Shown here piece by piece: positions 35,127 to 42,961 of a stretch of DNA of 64,000 bases. A model generated the notes under the pieces. The model saw nothing but the letters and a program-made list of their open reading frames with translations. It searched no databases and was not told the DNA's origin. The stretch is from DAOPXV01 sp964551445. GTDB taxonomy: Bacteria; Muiribacteriota; UBA9980. Position numbers and translations under genes: made by a program. Numbering within the stretch: position 1 is the first letter of the stretch; each line of letters begins with the position of its first letter. The DNA lies in assembly GCA_964551445.1 (NCBI GenBank), contig CAZKCG010000002.1:186001-250000 (forward strand), in the 5' to 3' direction.

Positions 35127-37343
35127 TCACTTATTTATGCCGCTGTCGTCGATTTTCAGCAGCCTCATTCCTATGTCGGATGATCTTCTGCCCTGCGCCG
35201 CTGCATCTCTATTCGACGACGTGCAGCCGTTCGACGGGTTGTACCATCCGCCGCCGCGTATGACTTTTTTGTCGTCAGGCGAAGAGTTTAAAACAGGGCC
35301 CCGAGGGTCGATAAGATCAAACGGCATGTACTTCGCATAATTATCCATGCACCATTCCCATACGTTTGCGTGCATGTCGTAAAGTCCCCATGCGTTTGGT
35401 TTTTTAGAACCGGCCGGATGAGTCGAGTTATTCGAATTATCGAAATGCCAGGCATATTCGCCAGCCATTGCGGCGTCATCGCCGCAACAATATTTTTGCG
35501 TGCTTTTAGCCCGGCACGCATATTCCCATTCGGCTTCAGTGGGCAGCCTGTAGATTTCTTTTTTTTCCGTTTCGTTCATTTTATTTACGAAGTCCATGCA
35601 GTCGTTCCAGCTGACGCTTTCCACCGGCAGATCGTCGCCTTTGAATTTGCATGGCGCGGGAAGGCCCATAGCCGCCAGCCATTGTTTTTGAGTTATTTCG
35701 GTGGCCGAAAGATAAAATCCTTTTGAAATAGTTACTTTATGGACGGGCCTTTCATCGCTGTTACTCGAATCGGTATCGGCGCTGCCCATCATGAAACTTC
35801 CGGCCGGTATAAAAACGAATTTGATTCCGCAGGATTTCGCTTCGATAATTTTGCCGGCCGGTTCTACGATCGGGGAAGCGGAAAATCCTCCGCTGGAGTG
35901 AGAATACAGTAAATCAGGTAACGCCGGCAAAAATACGGTTATTATTAAAAACGCCGTCAGTAGCGAGAAAATATACTTCAGGTAAAGCTTGTATGAGTTT
36001 ACTATGGGGGTTTTGCGAAGCGCGCTGCTTATGGACGAATTATTTTCATCCTGAGTTCCGGCTCCGAAAAATAATTTTAAAAATGCCATTCCTATTTTAT
36101 GCTGCTTATCGGCAAGCCCTATTAAAAGCATTATAAGGCATATTATCATAAAGCCTTGAACGGCCGCCTCGCGGAATCCGATGAGATAAAGAGTCAAAAG
36201 ACACGCGAGCTCGATCATGAATGTCTGAGCTGAACTGATATGCAGCAGCGGTATAAATACTAAAACTATCGACATGGCAAAACTTATTGCCAGAATCGCA
36301 AGATAAGACAGTCCCGGCTCGCTTATATAAATGAGTCCGAATAATATGATCGTGTTAATTATTATGAAGGCGGATCGCAGCTTCCGGCTATGCTCTGACT
36401 CGCTTTGATACTGCCATGGCTTCAATTCGCAAATGAGGTAATTTACATAATAGTCGTATATGCCGGGGCCGTCGAATAGAAGGACCATAAAAAGCGTCAT
36501 CGTGTGGCTTGCCGCCCAGCCAAGCGCCGCGCCGTAAGTCGCATCGTAGCCGAGGCCGTAAAAAATAAGCCCGCCGGCAAAAATTCCGGCCAATTCGTTG
36601 AAAATAACTGACTTTTTATTTATATTAACGCTTTCATACGCTTTCGAAAAATATTTTTCGTCCGGCATTTTCAAAAAATAGTCCGTCGTCGCGTCTATTA
36701 TTTCGCAATCCCTGTGGCATTCCGCACCGCAAAAATTCGACGACTGAGAGCATTCGATCTTGTTCGCAGAAGTTTTTATCGAAAGTATTACGCCGCTTTC
36801 CGGCGCGATAGCGATCGTGAATTCGTCCGAAGGAAAATTCAGACTTTTCAGCGAAACGTCTTTTTCGCCTGCCGTCGAAGAATTTCCGCCGTCGGAATCG
36901 TTTAATGAATCAAAGATCAGATGTTTTGTAAAGTGATGGTTTATAACGTTCCTGCTTACGATCAAAAGTTTGTTCCAGCTGATTTCGAAACAGAAAAAAG
37001 ATGCGTTATTTAAATCGAGCGAGCCGGATAAAACGGCTTTTTTAACGGTTATTTCCTGAATGCGGGCGTATAAAAGGTCTTTGGCGATATTTTTTTTGAG
37101 CGGCTCGCCTTCGCTTTTTTCCTCGAATATTTTGTAAACGCAGATAAGAAATATCATCAGAGATATAAGTACGGCCTGAAGCGTTCCGATGCCCAAAACA
37201 CGCGGAAGCGCGACGACGGATACGCAAGCCAGGGCGGCCGCGGCAGTGTAACTCAAAATATACGGTTTTTCTAAATTTTCAAGCCTCAGCTTGAGGATTT
37301 TTGTTTCCCTGTTTGTCGCGGCCCTGCCGGCTATTTCGTACAT
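35127..37343 (-). CDS. Polytopic membrane protein fused to FGE/SUMF1 domain
   Basis: Start at ATG 37343 (GGAG eight bases upstream). Residues 1-500 of 738 contain about ten membrane helices and a Cys-rich loop near 200 (SSNFCGAECHRDCE). Residues 503-738 are an FGE-sulfatase/DUF323 domain: FVFIPAGSFMMGS, YLSATEITQKQWL, PVESVSWNDCMDFVN, YRLPTEAEWEYACR and NVWEWCMDNY. The true formylglycine enzyme needs two Cys around RGGSFLC; here the segment is RGGGWYNPSNGC, so the first Cys is missing and the copper-thiol reaction is unlikely. The topology places the domain outside or inside depending on helix count. No sulfatase gene is near. Confidence 0.82.
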   Translation of the reverse strand: MYEIAGRAATNRETKILKLRLENLEKPYILSYTAAAALACVSVVALPRVLGIGTLQAVLISLMIFLICVYKIFEEKSEGEPLKKNIAKDLLYARIQEITVKKAVLSGSLDLNNASFFCFEISWNKLLIVSRNVINHHFTKHLIFDSLNDSDGGNSSTAGEKDVSLKSLNFPSDEFTIAIAPESGVILSIKTSANKIECSQSSNFCGAECHRDCEIIDATTDYFLKMPDEKYFSKAYESVNINKKSVIFNELAGIFAGGLIFYGLGYDATYGAALGWAASHTMTLFMVLLFDGPGIYDYYVNYLICELKPWQYQSESEHSRKLRSAFIIINTIILFGLIYISEPGLSYLAILAISFAMSIVLVFIPLLHISSAQTFMIELACLLTLYLIGFREAAVQGFMIICLIMLLIGLADKQHKIGMAFLKLFFGAGTQDENNSSISSALRKTPIVNSYKLYLKYIFSLLTAFLIITVFLPALPDLLYSHSSGGFSASPIVEPAGKIIEAKSCGIKFVFIPAGSFMMGSADTDSSNSDERPVHKVTISKGFYLSATEITQKQWLAAMGLPAPCKFKGDDLPVESVSWNDCMDFVNKMNETEKKEIYRLPTEAEWEYACRAKSTQKYCCGDDAAMAGEYAWHFDNSNNSTHPAGSKKPNAWGLYDMHANVWEWCMDNYAKYMPFDLIDPRGPVLNSSPDDKKVIRGGGWYNPSNGCTSSNRDAAAQGRRSSDIGMRLLKIDDSGINK

Positions 37344-37369
37344 GATAATCACTCCGGTTCTGATTTTAT

Positions 37370-37804
37370 TTAATCGCTTATGAGATCCGGCCGTTTTTGT
37401 CTGATTTTATCGATGGCACCAAACCACATGAACGGCACCCTGTATATAATTCCGTCGGCGTCGAATGCGACGGCGGACGGAGTTAATCGCACGGCATCGA
37501 AGCCGCCGTAATATTTGATTTTTATCTTTGAAATTTTACCGCTTTCAACCATTCTGACAAGCGCGGCCGCGGATGCGCGATTGCTTTTAGACGCCCATTT
37601 AAAGCGCCGCCGGAGGTTAACCGCATCGATGTAAATGCCGTCTAAGAAAAAAAATATCGCGGGTAAAATTGAAAGCACGCTTAATAAAACGTTAAATTTT
37701 AAAAAAATAAACCCTGAAATGATCGAAACAACCTCAATGAAAGGCCTTTCGAGAGTCGATATCCTGATCAGCTCAAGTTCGTCTTTCGTTTCAAATTCAT
37801 CCAT
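37370..37804 (-). CDS. Small membrane protein before the FGE fusion gene
   Basis: Start ATG 37804 follows a full AGGAGG. The 144-residue product has one or two hydrophobic helices (FIEVVSIISGFIFLKFNVLL, LSILPAIFFFL) and a soluble end with YRVPFMWFGAIDKI. It precedes the membrane-FGE gene by 26 bases and so belongs to the same transcript. No recognised family; possible membrane partner of the FGE fusion. Confidence 0.55.
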   Translation of the reverse strand: MDEFETKDELELIRISTLERPFIEVVSIISGFIFLKFNVLLSVLSILPAIFFFLDGIYIDAVNLRRRFKWASKSNRASAAALVRMVESGKISKIKIKYYGGFDAVRLTPSAVAFDADGIIYRVPFMWFGAIDKIRQKRPDLISD

Positions 37805-37846
37805 TTTACTAAAACCTCCTGGTTTTAAAAATACAACGGCGCTTTT

Positions 37847-38233
37847 TTAATCTTTGCCTTTTTCTTTGGCGGTTGTTTCCTGAAGGCACAACTTGCCATG
37901 GTAGGAGCATTCGACGTCGCTAACGATTTTGCCGTTCGGCATTTTTACCGCATAGGTAAAATAGTCGCGATCAGGTATTGACGGGCATGAAGGCCTGTTT
38001 TTAAAATAGCCTTTTTTCAGGAGTTCATCGCATTGCGGTGCGGAATTTTTATATTCAAATTCTTCGAAATACATTTCGACTTTAGCCGCGATGTCCTTCA
38101 TGGTTGCCGCGCAAGACTTCATTTTGTCCTGCGTGCGGGCGGGATGGTAAGCCGGACCTAAAAGCGCGTACAAAAAAGCGAGCGTCAGCAATACAGCCAA
38201 GGTGTTTTTTACTATCAGCCAGAATTTGTTCAT
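37847..38233 (-). CDS. Membrane-anchored pseudopilin-domain protein
   Basis: ATG 38233, behind GGAGGG, gives 128 residues. One membrane helix (about 5-28) is followed by the Cys-framed unit KSCAATMKDIAAKVEMYF, then a Pro-Ser-Cys-Pro segment (NRPSCPSI), YFTYAVKMP and VECSYHGKLCL. The same order (C-x-x-N/T-M-K-x-I, PxCP, CSxHG) occurs in the genes at 53555 and 60138, and it resembles the C-terminus of pseudopilin-like proteins; the N-terminal prepilin cleavage motif is absent. It is the first gene after the MarR gene in the minus-strand run. Confidence 0.6.
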   Translation of the reverse strand: MNKFWLIVKNTLAVLLTLAFLYALLGPAYHPARTQDKMKSCAATMKDIAAKVEMYFEEFEYKNSAPQCDELLKKGYFKNRPSCPSIPDRDYFTYAVKMPNGKIVSDVECSYHGKLCLQETTAKEKGKD

Positions 38234-38271
38234 AGCGCCCTCCGATTTCTGAAAATGTTTATGGAGTGGTA

Positions 38272-38760
38272 TTAAATTTGGTCCGGGTCGCATGAGCATT
38301 TATGCTCTTTACCGCCTTCGGACATTCTGATCTTTTTCATGGCTGTTGCAAGCAGTTCGACCGCTTCTGAGATGATATGATGTTTTTCAGCGTCGATCAA
38401 CTTGAATAATTTTTTGTAATAATCATCGCAGGTCTCATTTATGCCGTTTATTGTCGCCTGGCCTTCCGGGGTAAGACGTAAAATGGTCCGCCTCCTGTCG
38501 GTTTTATTCACCGTTCTTGTGACAAGGCCGGATGCGACCATACTTTCCACGGTCCTGCTTAAGGTGCTCTTGTCAAGCTCGAGATTTTCCGCAAGTTCGG
38601 TGACGGATAGCTCGCAGCAGTCGGCCATTTCCACTAACGCATAACAATGCGTTAGCGAAACGCCGCAGCAACTGGTATCTTCCTTCTGCTGGAACGCTAT
38701 TTCGCGCTCGAGCCTGCGAATGTGATGTCTGAATTTTTTCAATTCCTTTTTGGGGATCAT
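38272..38760 (-). CDS. Cys-rich MarR-family regulator
   Basis: ATG 38760 (GGAG eight bases before) gives 162 residues; earlier starts lie inside the operator. The winged helix is clear: LSVTELAENLELDKSTLSRT as recognition unit, then VNKTDRRRTILRLTPEGQA as wing. Nine cysteines are unusual: SCCGVSLTHC, ADCCEL, and CSCD at the end, suited to metal or redox sensing. It is likely autoregulated, because two direct repeats overlap its own promoter (38786-38828). It heads the run of seven minus-strand genes 37 bases upstream of the first. Confidence 0.88.
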   Translation of the reverse strand: MIPKKELKKFRHHIRRLEREIAFQQKEDTSCCGVSLTHCYALVEMADCCELSVTELAENLELDKSTLSRTVESMVASGLVTRTVNKTDRRRTILRLTPEGQATINGINETCDDYYKKLFKLIDAEKHHIISEAVELLATAMKKIRMSEGGKEHKCSCDPDQI

Positions 38761-38785
38761 TATTGATTCTCCTTCGTGATTAGGT

Positions 38786-38828
38786 GTATCACACAACCAT
38801 TGTAACACGCAACCACATTCGCCGTCAA
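38786..38828 (-). promoter_or_regulatory. MarR gene promoter with two direct-repeat operators
   Basis: Minus strand TTGACG (38823-38828), 18 bases, TACAAT (38799-38804) with TGT before it. Direct repeats GGTTGCGTGTTAC (38802-38814) and GGTTGTGTGATAC (38786-38798), 16 bases apart, cover the -10 box and start. This is the layout of an autoregulated repressor. Confidence 0.6.
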
Positions 38829-38903
38829 GTGTTTTTCAAGTATTTTTTATATTCCGTGTCATGTCGCCGATCTAAAGCCGCACGGCACCCGGCTCGCTTT
38901 AAA

Positions 38904-38932
38904 TTGACATTTCAGATATTTTTTAGTAAAAT
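38904..38932 (+). promoter_or_regulatory. Promoter for the HExxH protease gene at 39052
   Basis: TTGACA (38904-38909), 17 bases, TAAAAT (38927-38932). Diverges from the MarR promoter 75 bases away. Confidence 0.65.
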
Positions 38933-39051
38933 TGATTGAATTTTATAAAATAATCCATAGATGAATCATCCCTGCCTGACTTGATAACTTTTTATGAAGC
39001 GTTTTATTGTCATACTGCCCATCTGTGGTGATAAGCAAGGAGCATCAACGT

Positions 39052-40032
39052 ATGAAATATTTGTTCAATTTTTTATTGATTATGGTCCTTTTAAACCCCG
39101 TTCTTGCCAAAAACGCCTCTGCACGCGATATCGATATTAAACCGATCGACGATTTCATTGAATTTATGAAATTAGCCGAATCAGCCCGGCCGGAAACGCG
39201 TTACCTGCTCTGGCATAAGCATTATTTTGAACCGAATGCCGATACTCTGAAAAAAACGGTTTTTAAAACCAGCGATGAAACTAAAATAAAAAAATCGATG
39301 TTTAATGCGCTCGATATGATTTTCAAAAATTATAAGATGCATCATGAAACGCTTGTTGAATTTAAGAGAAATTTTCAATCTTTATTGAGCGACTCCGTTA
39401 ATAAATTCAAGAATTACTTTCCGGATGCGAATTTCGCCGATATTCAATTTTACGTGCTTATCGGAAATCAATCATTCAATGCGAGAGCGGATATGCTCGA
39501 CGGTAAGCCGGTGTTCGAATTATCCGTGGAAATGTTCGAGGACGTTAAAGGAATAGAGATCACCCTGATGCACGAGCTTTTTCATTTATATCACATGAAA
39601 CGCTTTGAACAGGCAGGAAACAAGATAGAGCAACAATTATATTTCCCGCTGGTTTTTGAAGGCTGCGCCATATATTTCTCGAAAATATCGACCGGCAGCT
39701 CGATTGAAGACTGCATGCAGATGGGACTTCCCAATTATCTTAAACTGTTCGACCGGACGGATTTCCTGGAAAAATGTGAAAAAACTTTCGCGAAATCGGC
39801 GAAATTATTATTTGACAATATTAACAAGCCGGTGGCTGATGAAACTTATTTAAAATTATTCGGCTCGAAAATCGATAATGGCGACGAACCGAGCAGAATA
39901 GGCTATTACGTGGGTTATAAAGTGATCGAGAGCGCTTCGGCTGAAACGCCGCTTAATAAAATCACCGATATGAAAAAAAAGGAAATTATTTCTTTATGTA
40001 AGATTCAACTAAAAAAATTTATTGAGCGATAG
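39052..40032 (+). CDS. Exported HExxH zinc protease-like protein
   Basis: ATG 39052 follows GGAG; the longer frame has no ribosome site. The 326-residue protein has a signal peptide (1-23, ending NASAR). The zinc motif is H174-E-L-F-H178 in LMHELFHLYHM, with E203 in VFEGCAIYF 25 residues on as likely third ligand, as in gluzincin-type DUF2268 proteins. The spacing suits a predicted metalloprotease. It has its own promoter and ends before a 480-base stretch of repeated remnants. Target unknown. Confidence 0.78.
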   Translation: MKYLFNFLLIMVLLNPVLAKNASARDIDIKPIDDFIEFMKLAESARPETRYLLWHKHYFEPNADTLKKTVFKTSDETKIKKSMFNALDMIFKNYKMHHETLVEFKRNFQSLLSDSVNKFKNYFPDANFADIQFYVLIGNQSFNARADMLDGKPVFELSVEMFEDVKGIEITLMHELFHLYHMKRFEQAGNKIEQQLYFPLVFEGCAIYFSKISTGSSIEDCMQMGLPNYLKLFDRTDFLEKCEKTFAKSAKLLFDNINKPVADETYLKLFGSKIDNGDEPSRIGYYVGYKVIESASAETPLNKITDMKKKEIISLCKIQLKKFIER

Positions 40033-40141
40033 CCTTTTTAGTTTTGTTTTAAATAAAAAGATAAATTGAAACTGCGAAATTAATATAAATAAGACATGCT
40101 GATTAAAAAAATCCCGTTTAAAAATAGTGGTATAGACCGTA

Positions 40142-40299
40142 AAATTCGGGATAGAAATTCAGAAACCTAAATTCTGGAAAGACAGCCTCAAAATAGTCGA
40201 AGCGCAGGTCGAGCAATACTTGAAGTTGTAAAAATCATAGTCGCGGCGATATTAAACTTTGGACGTTCGAGGAGCTGATGGAACATCGTTAACGTCAAA
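40142..40299 (+). pseudogene. Fragment of the pepF 3' end and trailer, copy 2
   Basis: Bases 40142-40231 read KFGIEIQKPKFWKDSLKIVE and on to TAA, nearly the last 30 codons of pepF; the next 68 bases also match the sequence after pepF (30764-30832). So both the gene end and its trailer were copied here, about 10 kb away. No start or upstream part remains. The gap 40033-40511 contains this, element R5 and the NRAMP promoter. Confidence 0.85.
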
Positions 40300-40331
40300 A
40301 CACTGAAATGCCCGCGCATAATAAGTGCGCT

Positions 40332-40415
40332 TCAGACCGCTGCCGAAAAGCGTTCCGGTCCTGATTTAAGATGCTCAATCGGTTAAAAAAAGCTGAAGCA
40401 AAGGCGAAAAATCAT
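40332..40415 (+). repeat. Dispersed intergenic element, copy R5
   Basis: ACCGCTG at 40336-40342 and GCTGAAGCAAAGGCG at 40392-40406, 56 bases apart. GACCG pairs with CGGTC around the first box. It begins about 105 bases after the pepF fragment's stop. Confidence 0.65.
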
Positions 40416-40448
40416 CTGGTAATCGGTCTGGCGCGCCGTTGAAAAATG

Positions 40449-40457
40449 TGGTATAAT
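40449..40457 (+). promoter_or_regulatory. Extended -10 promoter of the NRAMP gene
   Basis: TGG-TATAAT at 40449-40457, 55 bases before ATG 40512; no good -35 box. It lies after element R5. Confidence 0.5.
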
Positions 40458-40511
40458 TTCGAATGAAAACCAAACGTTGTTTCACAACATCTTAAATTCC
40501 GGGGTGCATTC

Positions 40512-42365
40512 ATGAGCAATGAATTTTCAAACTCGGTAAAAACCGAACACAGCGGCGGCTGGCAGAAACTGATAAGCTTCATGGGGCCGGCCTATATGGT
40601 GAGCGTCGGATACATGGACCCGGGAAACTGGGCGACCGACATCGCGGCTGGCAGCAAGTACGGTTACGCTTTGATATGGGTGATAATTTTATCCAATATT
40701 ATAGCGATACTTGTTCAAAGTCATAGCGCAAGGCTGGGTATTGTCACCGGAAAAGACATAGCGCAATTCAGCCGCGCCTACTATCCGAAAAGTCTTAATT
40801 TTGTTTTCTGGCTGCTTGCCGAGATCGCCATAGCGGCGACCGACCTGGCCGAAATACTCGGAATGGCCATCGGGTTGAAATTGCTCTTCGGTCTTAATAT
40901 GCTTGCCGGCGTGACGCTGACGCTTTTCGATACGTTTATTATAATGTATCTTATAAAAAAAGGCATACGCCAGTGGGAAGCCATTATTATCGGCCTTATC
41001 AGTGTCATCGGAATATCGTTCGTCATTGAATTGTTTTTTTCGAAGCCGGATTTATCGGAACTTATCAAGGGGATCATTCCGTCGCTGCCGGATAGTGGGG
41101 CGCTGTATATTGCGATCGGCATAATCGGCGCGACAGTAATGCCGCATAATATATATCTTCATTCATCAATGGTTCAGACCCGCCAATTTTCGAAAGATAC
41201 CGCCGGCAGATCAAGCGCGATAAAATATAATTTTATCGACACTATCATTGCGCTCAACTTCGCGTTGTTTGTAAATTCCGCAATTCTCATACTGGCCGCT
41301 TCGACTTTTTATAAGAGCGGACATTTCGACGTGCAGGATATAATGGATGCCCACAAAATGCTCGCTCCGCTTCTGGGAACGGAACTTGCGCCGGTATTAT
41401 TCGCCGTCGCTCTCATCGCTTCGGGACAAAGTTCCACTCTTACGGGAACCCTCACCGGCCAAATTATTATGGAAGGATATTTGAACTTAAGGATAACGCC
41501 CTGGCTGCGCCGCCTTATAACCCGCCTGCTCGCCGTCATACCGGCTTTCATTACAATTGTTGTCGCGGGCGAAAAAATGGTCGGAAATCTTCTTATACTC
41601 AGCCAGGTGATATTAAGCCTGCAGCTTGGATTCGTCGTGGTTCCGCTTATACATTGGGTATCGTCGTCAAAAATAATGGGCGAATTTGCGATAAAACTTC
41701 CGGCCAGGATCGTATCCTGGCTTTCAATACTGCTCATAATCGGCCTTAATCTGAAAATGGTGGTCGAACTCACCGCGGACTGGATCTCTTGTTCAAGCGA
41801 TCCGCTTCTTATCTATATTCTCGTGATCCCGTTAATGGTTGCGGTGTTTATTCTGCTTATATATTCCATCGTCGAGCCTTTCTTCAGAAAAGACATTGTC
41901 GCGGAGATCGTTTCGCCGCATCCCGCCGCGGAGAATTTCATATTAAATACGCCGAAGCCGTTTAATAAAATAGGCATTGGCGTTGACTTTACAAGCGGTG
42001 ATATAAGCTCGATCAATTACGCGATCAAGTTCGGTATTGAAAAGACGGAGATCATGCTCATACACGTCGTTGAATCGACCACCGCCCGCATGATGACGAC
42101 GGAAGTATTCGATAATGAAACGGTCGTGGACACGAGCGCTTTAAATAAATACGCGCAACAGCTGAAACGCCTTGATGTCAATGCCACTATATACATAGGG
42201 TTCGGCCAGGTCGAACATGCCCTTCCGCAGATCGTTAAAGAACAGGGGATCGAGTTACTGCTTATGTCTTCGCATAAAAAAGGATTTCTTCACCGGTTTT
42301 TCAAGGGGACTACCATAAATAAGATCCAGCAAAAAGTAGATATACCCGTTTTTATCGCTAAATGA
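40512..42365 (+). CDS. NRAMP metal transporter fused to a universal-stress domain
   Basis: Of 617 residues, 20-455 form an NRAMP/MntH transporter with about eleven membrane helices. The metal site is present: D36-P-G-N39 in helix 1 and M210-P-H-N213 in helix 6, with the Met that favours manganese or iron over magnesium and calcium. Residues 482-617 are a cytoplasmic UspA-like domain (IGIGVDFTSGDISSINYA, LLLMSSHKKGFLHRFFKGTT) in place of the usual end; the G-x2-G-x9-G(S/T) nucleotide motif is partly kept. Proton-driven divalent metal uptake is the likely role, with the Usp part as a possible nucleotide sensor. Confidence 0.9.
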   Translation: MSNEFSNSVKTEHSGGWQKLISFMGPAYMVSVGYMDPGNWATDIAAGSKYGYALIWVIILSNIIAILVQSHSARLGIVTGKDIAQFSRAYYPKSLNFVFWLLAEIAIAATDLAEILGMAIGLKLLFGLNMLAGVTLTLFDTFIIMYLIKKGIRQWEAIIIGLISVIGISFVIELFFSKPDLSELIKGIIPSLPDSGALYIAIGIIGATVMPHNIYLHSSMVQTRQFSKDTAGRSSAIKYNFIDTIIALNFALFVNSAILILAASTFYKSGHFDVQDIMDAHKMLAPLLGTELAPVLFAVALIASGQSSTLTGTLTGQIIMEGYLNLRITPWLRRLITRLLAVIPAFITIVVAGEKMVGNLLILSQVILSLQLGFVVVPLIHWVSSSKIMGEFAIKLPARIVSWLSILLIIGLNLKMVVELTADWISCSSDPLLIYILVIPLMVAVFILLIYSIVEPFFRKDIVAEIVSPHPAAENFILNTPKPFNKIGIGVDFTSGDISSINYAIKFGIEKTEIMLIHVVESTTARMMTTEVFDNETVVDTSALNKYAQQLKRLDVNATIYIGFGQVEHALPQIVKEQGIELLLMSSHKKGFLHRFFKGTTINKIQQKVDIPVFIAK

Positions 42366-42436
42366 TACGGTTTTTTATTTGCCGGAACGCCGGAAATGGA
42401 AAGCCGCGCTTCTATATAAAACCAGCCGGAGACCGC

Positions 42437-42474
42437 AACGCATTTCAAAAAAATGGATCGACGAATATCCGCGC
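42437..42474 (+). pseudogene. Internal fragment of pepF
   Basis: About 38 bases encode SKKWIDEYPRE, close to QKKWIDAYPRD of pepF (bases 29995-30035). It lies between the NRAMP stop and the next gene, in frame with that gene's upstream extension, which is why I start that gene later. Confidence 0.65.
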
Positions 42475-42527
42475 GAACCGTCCGGCGCGATAAAACATTT
42501 GGATAAATTTACATTGCCGTGGATGTA

Positions 42528-42536
42528 TGGTATAAT
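42528..42536 (+). promoter_or_regulatory. Extended -10 promoter for the b561-like gene
   Basis: TGG-TATAAT, 34 bases before ATG 42571. Supports a start at 42571 rather than 42379. Confidence 0.5.
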
Positions 42537-42570
42537 CATGGCAATAAATATATTCGGGCAGGAGGGTTTT

Positions 42571-42942
42571 ATGATCGTTGTTTTATACGCGCATAAGTTT
42601 TTAATGGTTTTGATGGCGTCGCTTTTAATATACGCGGCGTCGAAGGCTTATTTGAAATCCGACAATTGGCTTACAAAGCATCAGAAGTTCGCGCTGCTCG
42701 GAGTGACCGCGGGCCTGTTCGGATTCGCGTCTATCGTAGTATTCAAACTGGTCATGGAGTATCCTCATTTTAAATCGGCCCATGCGCTGGCAGGGCTTAT
42801 TTCAGTACTTGCTTTTACGGGCACGCCGCTTGCGGGAAAACTCATCCTTTCGGGAATGAACTCGCTGCGTCCGCTGCATAGAATGGGCGGAAGATTCGTG
42901 ATACTTGCGGTGATAATAACCGTTCTGCTGAAAGTTTTTTAA
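42571..42942 (+). CDS. Small four-helix membrane protein, cytochrome b561-like
   Basis: ATG 42571 follows GGAGGG; the longer frame back to 42379 contains a pepF fragment and is not used. The 123-residue protein has four membrane helices with His in register: YAHKFLMVLM in helix 1, LTKHQKFALL at helix 2, SAHALAGLISVL in helix 3 and PLHRMGGRFVILAV in helix 4. Paired histidines on four helices would suit two b-type haems as in cytochrome b561. Homology is not certain. A flavoprotein follows after 19 bases, so a redox unit is plausible. Confidence 0.55.
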   Translation: MIVVLYAHKFLMVLMASLLIYAASKAYLKSDNWLTKHQKFALLGVTAGLFGFASIVVFKLVMEYPHFKSAHALAGLISVLAFTGTPLAGKLILSGMNSLRPLHRMGGRFVILAVIITVLLKVF

Positions 42943-42961
42943 TTAGCGGAGGTAATATTTC

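Noticed and set aside
35127..37343. A functional formylglycine-generating enzyme
   Set aside because: The first of the two active-site cysteines is replaced (RGGGWYN), and no sulfatase is nearby.
42379..42942. A 187-residue protein starting at 42379
   Set aside because: The first 64 codons include a pepF fragment and an extended -10 box; a strong ribosome site supports ATG 42571.
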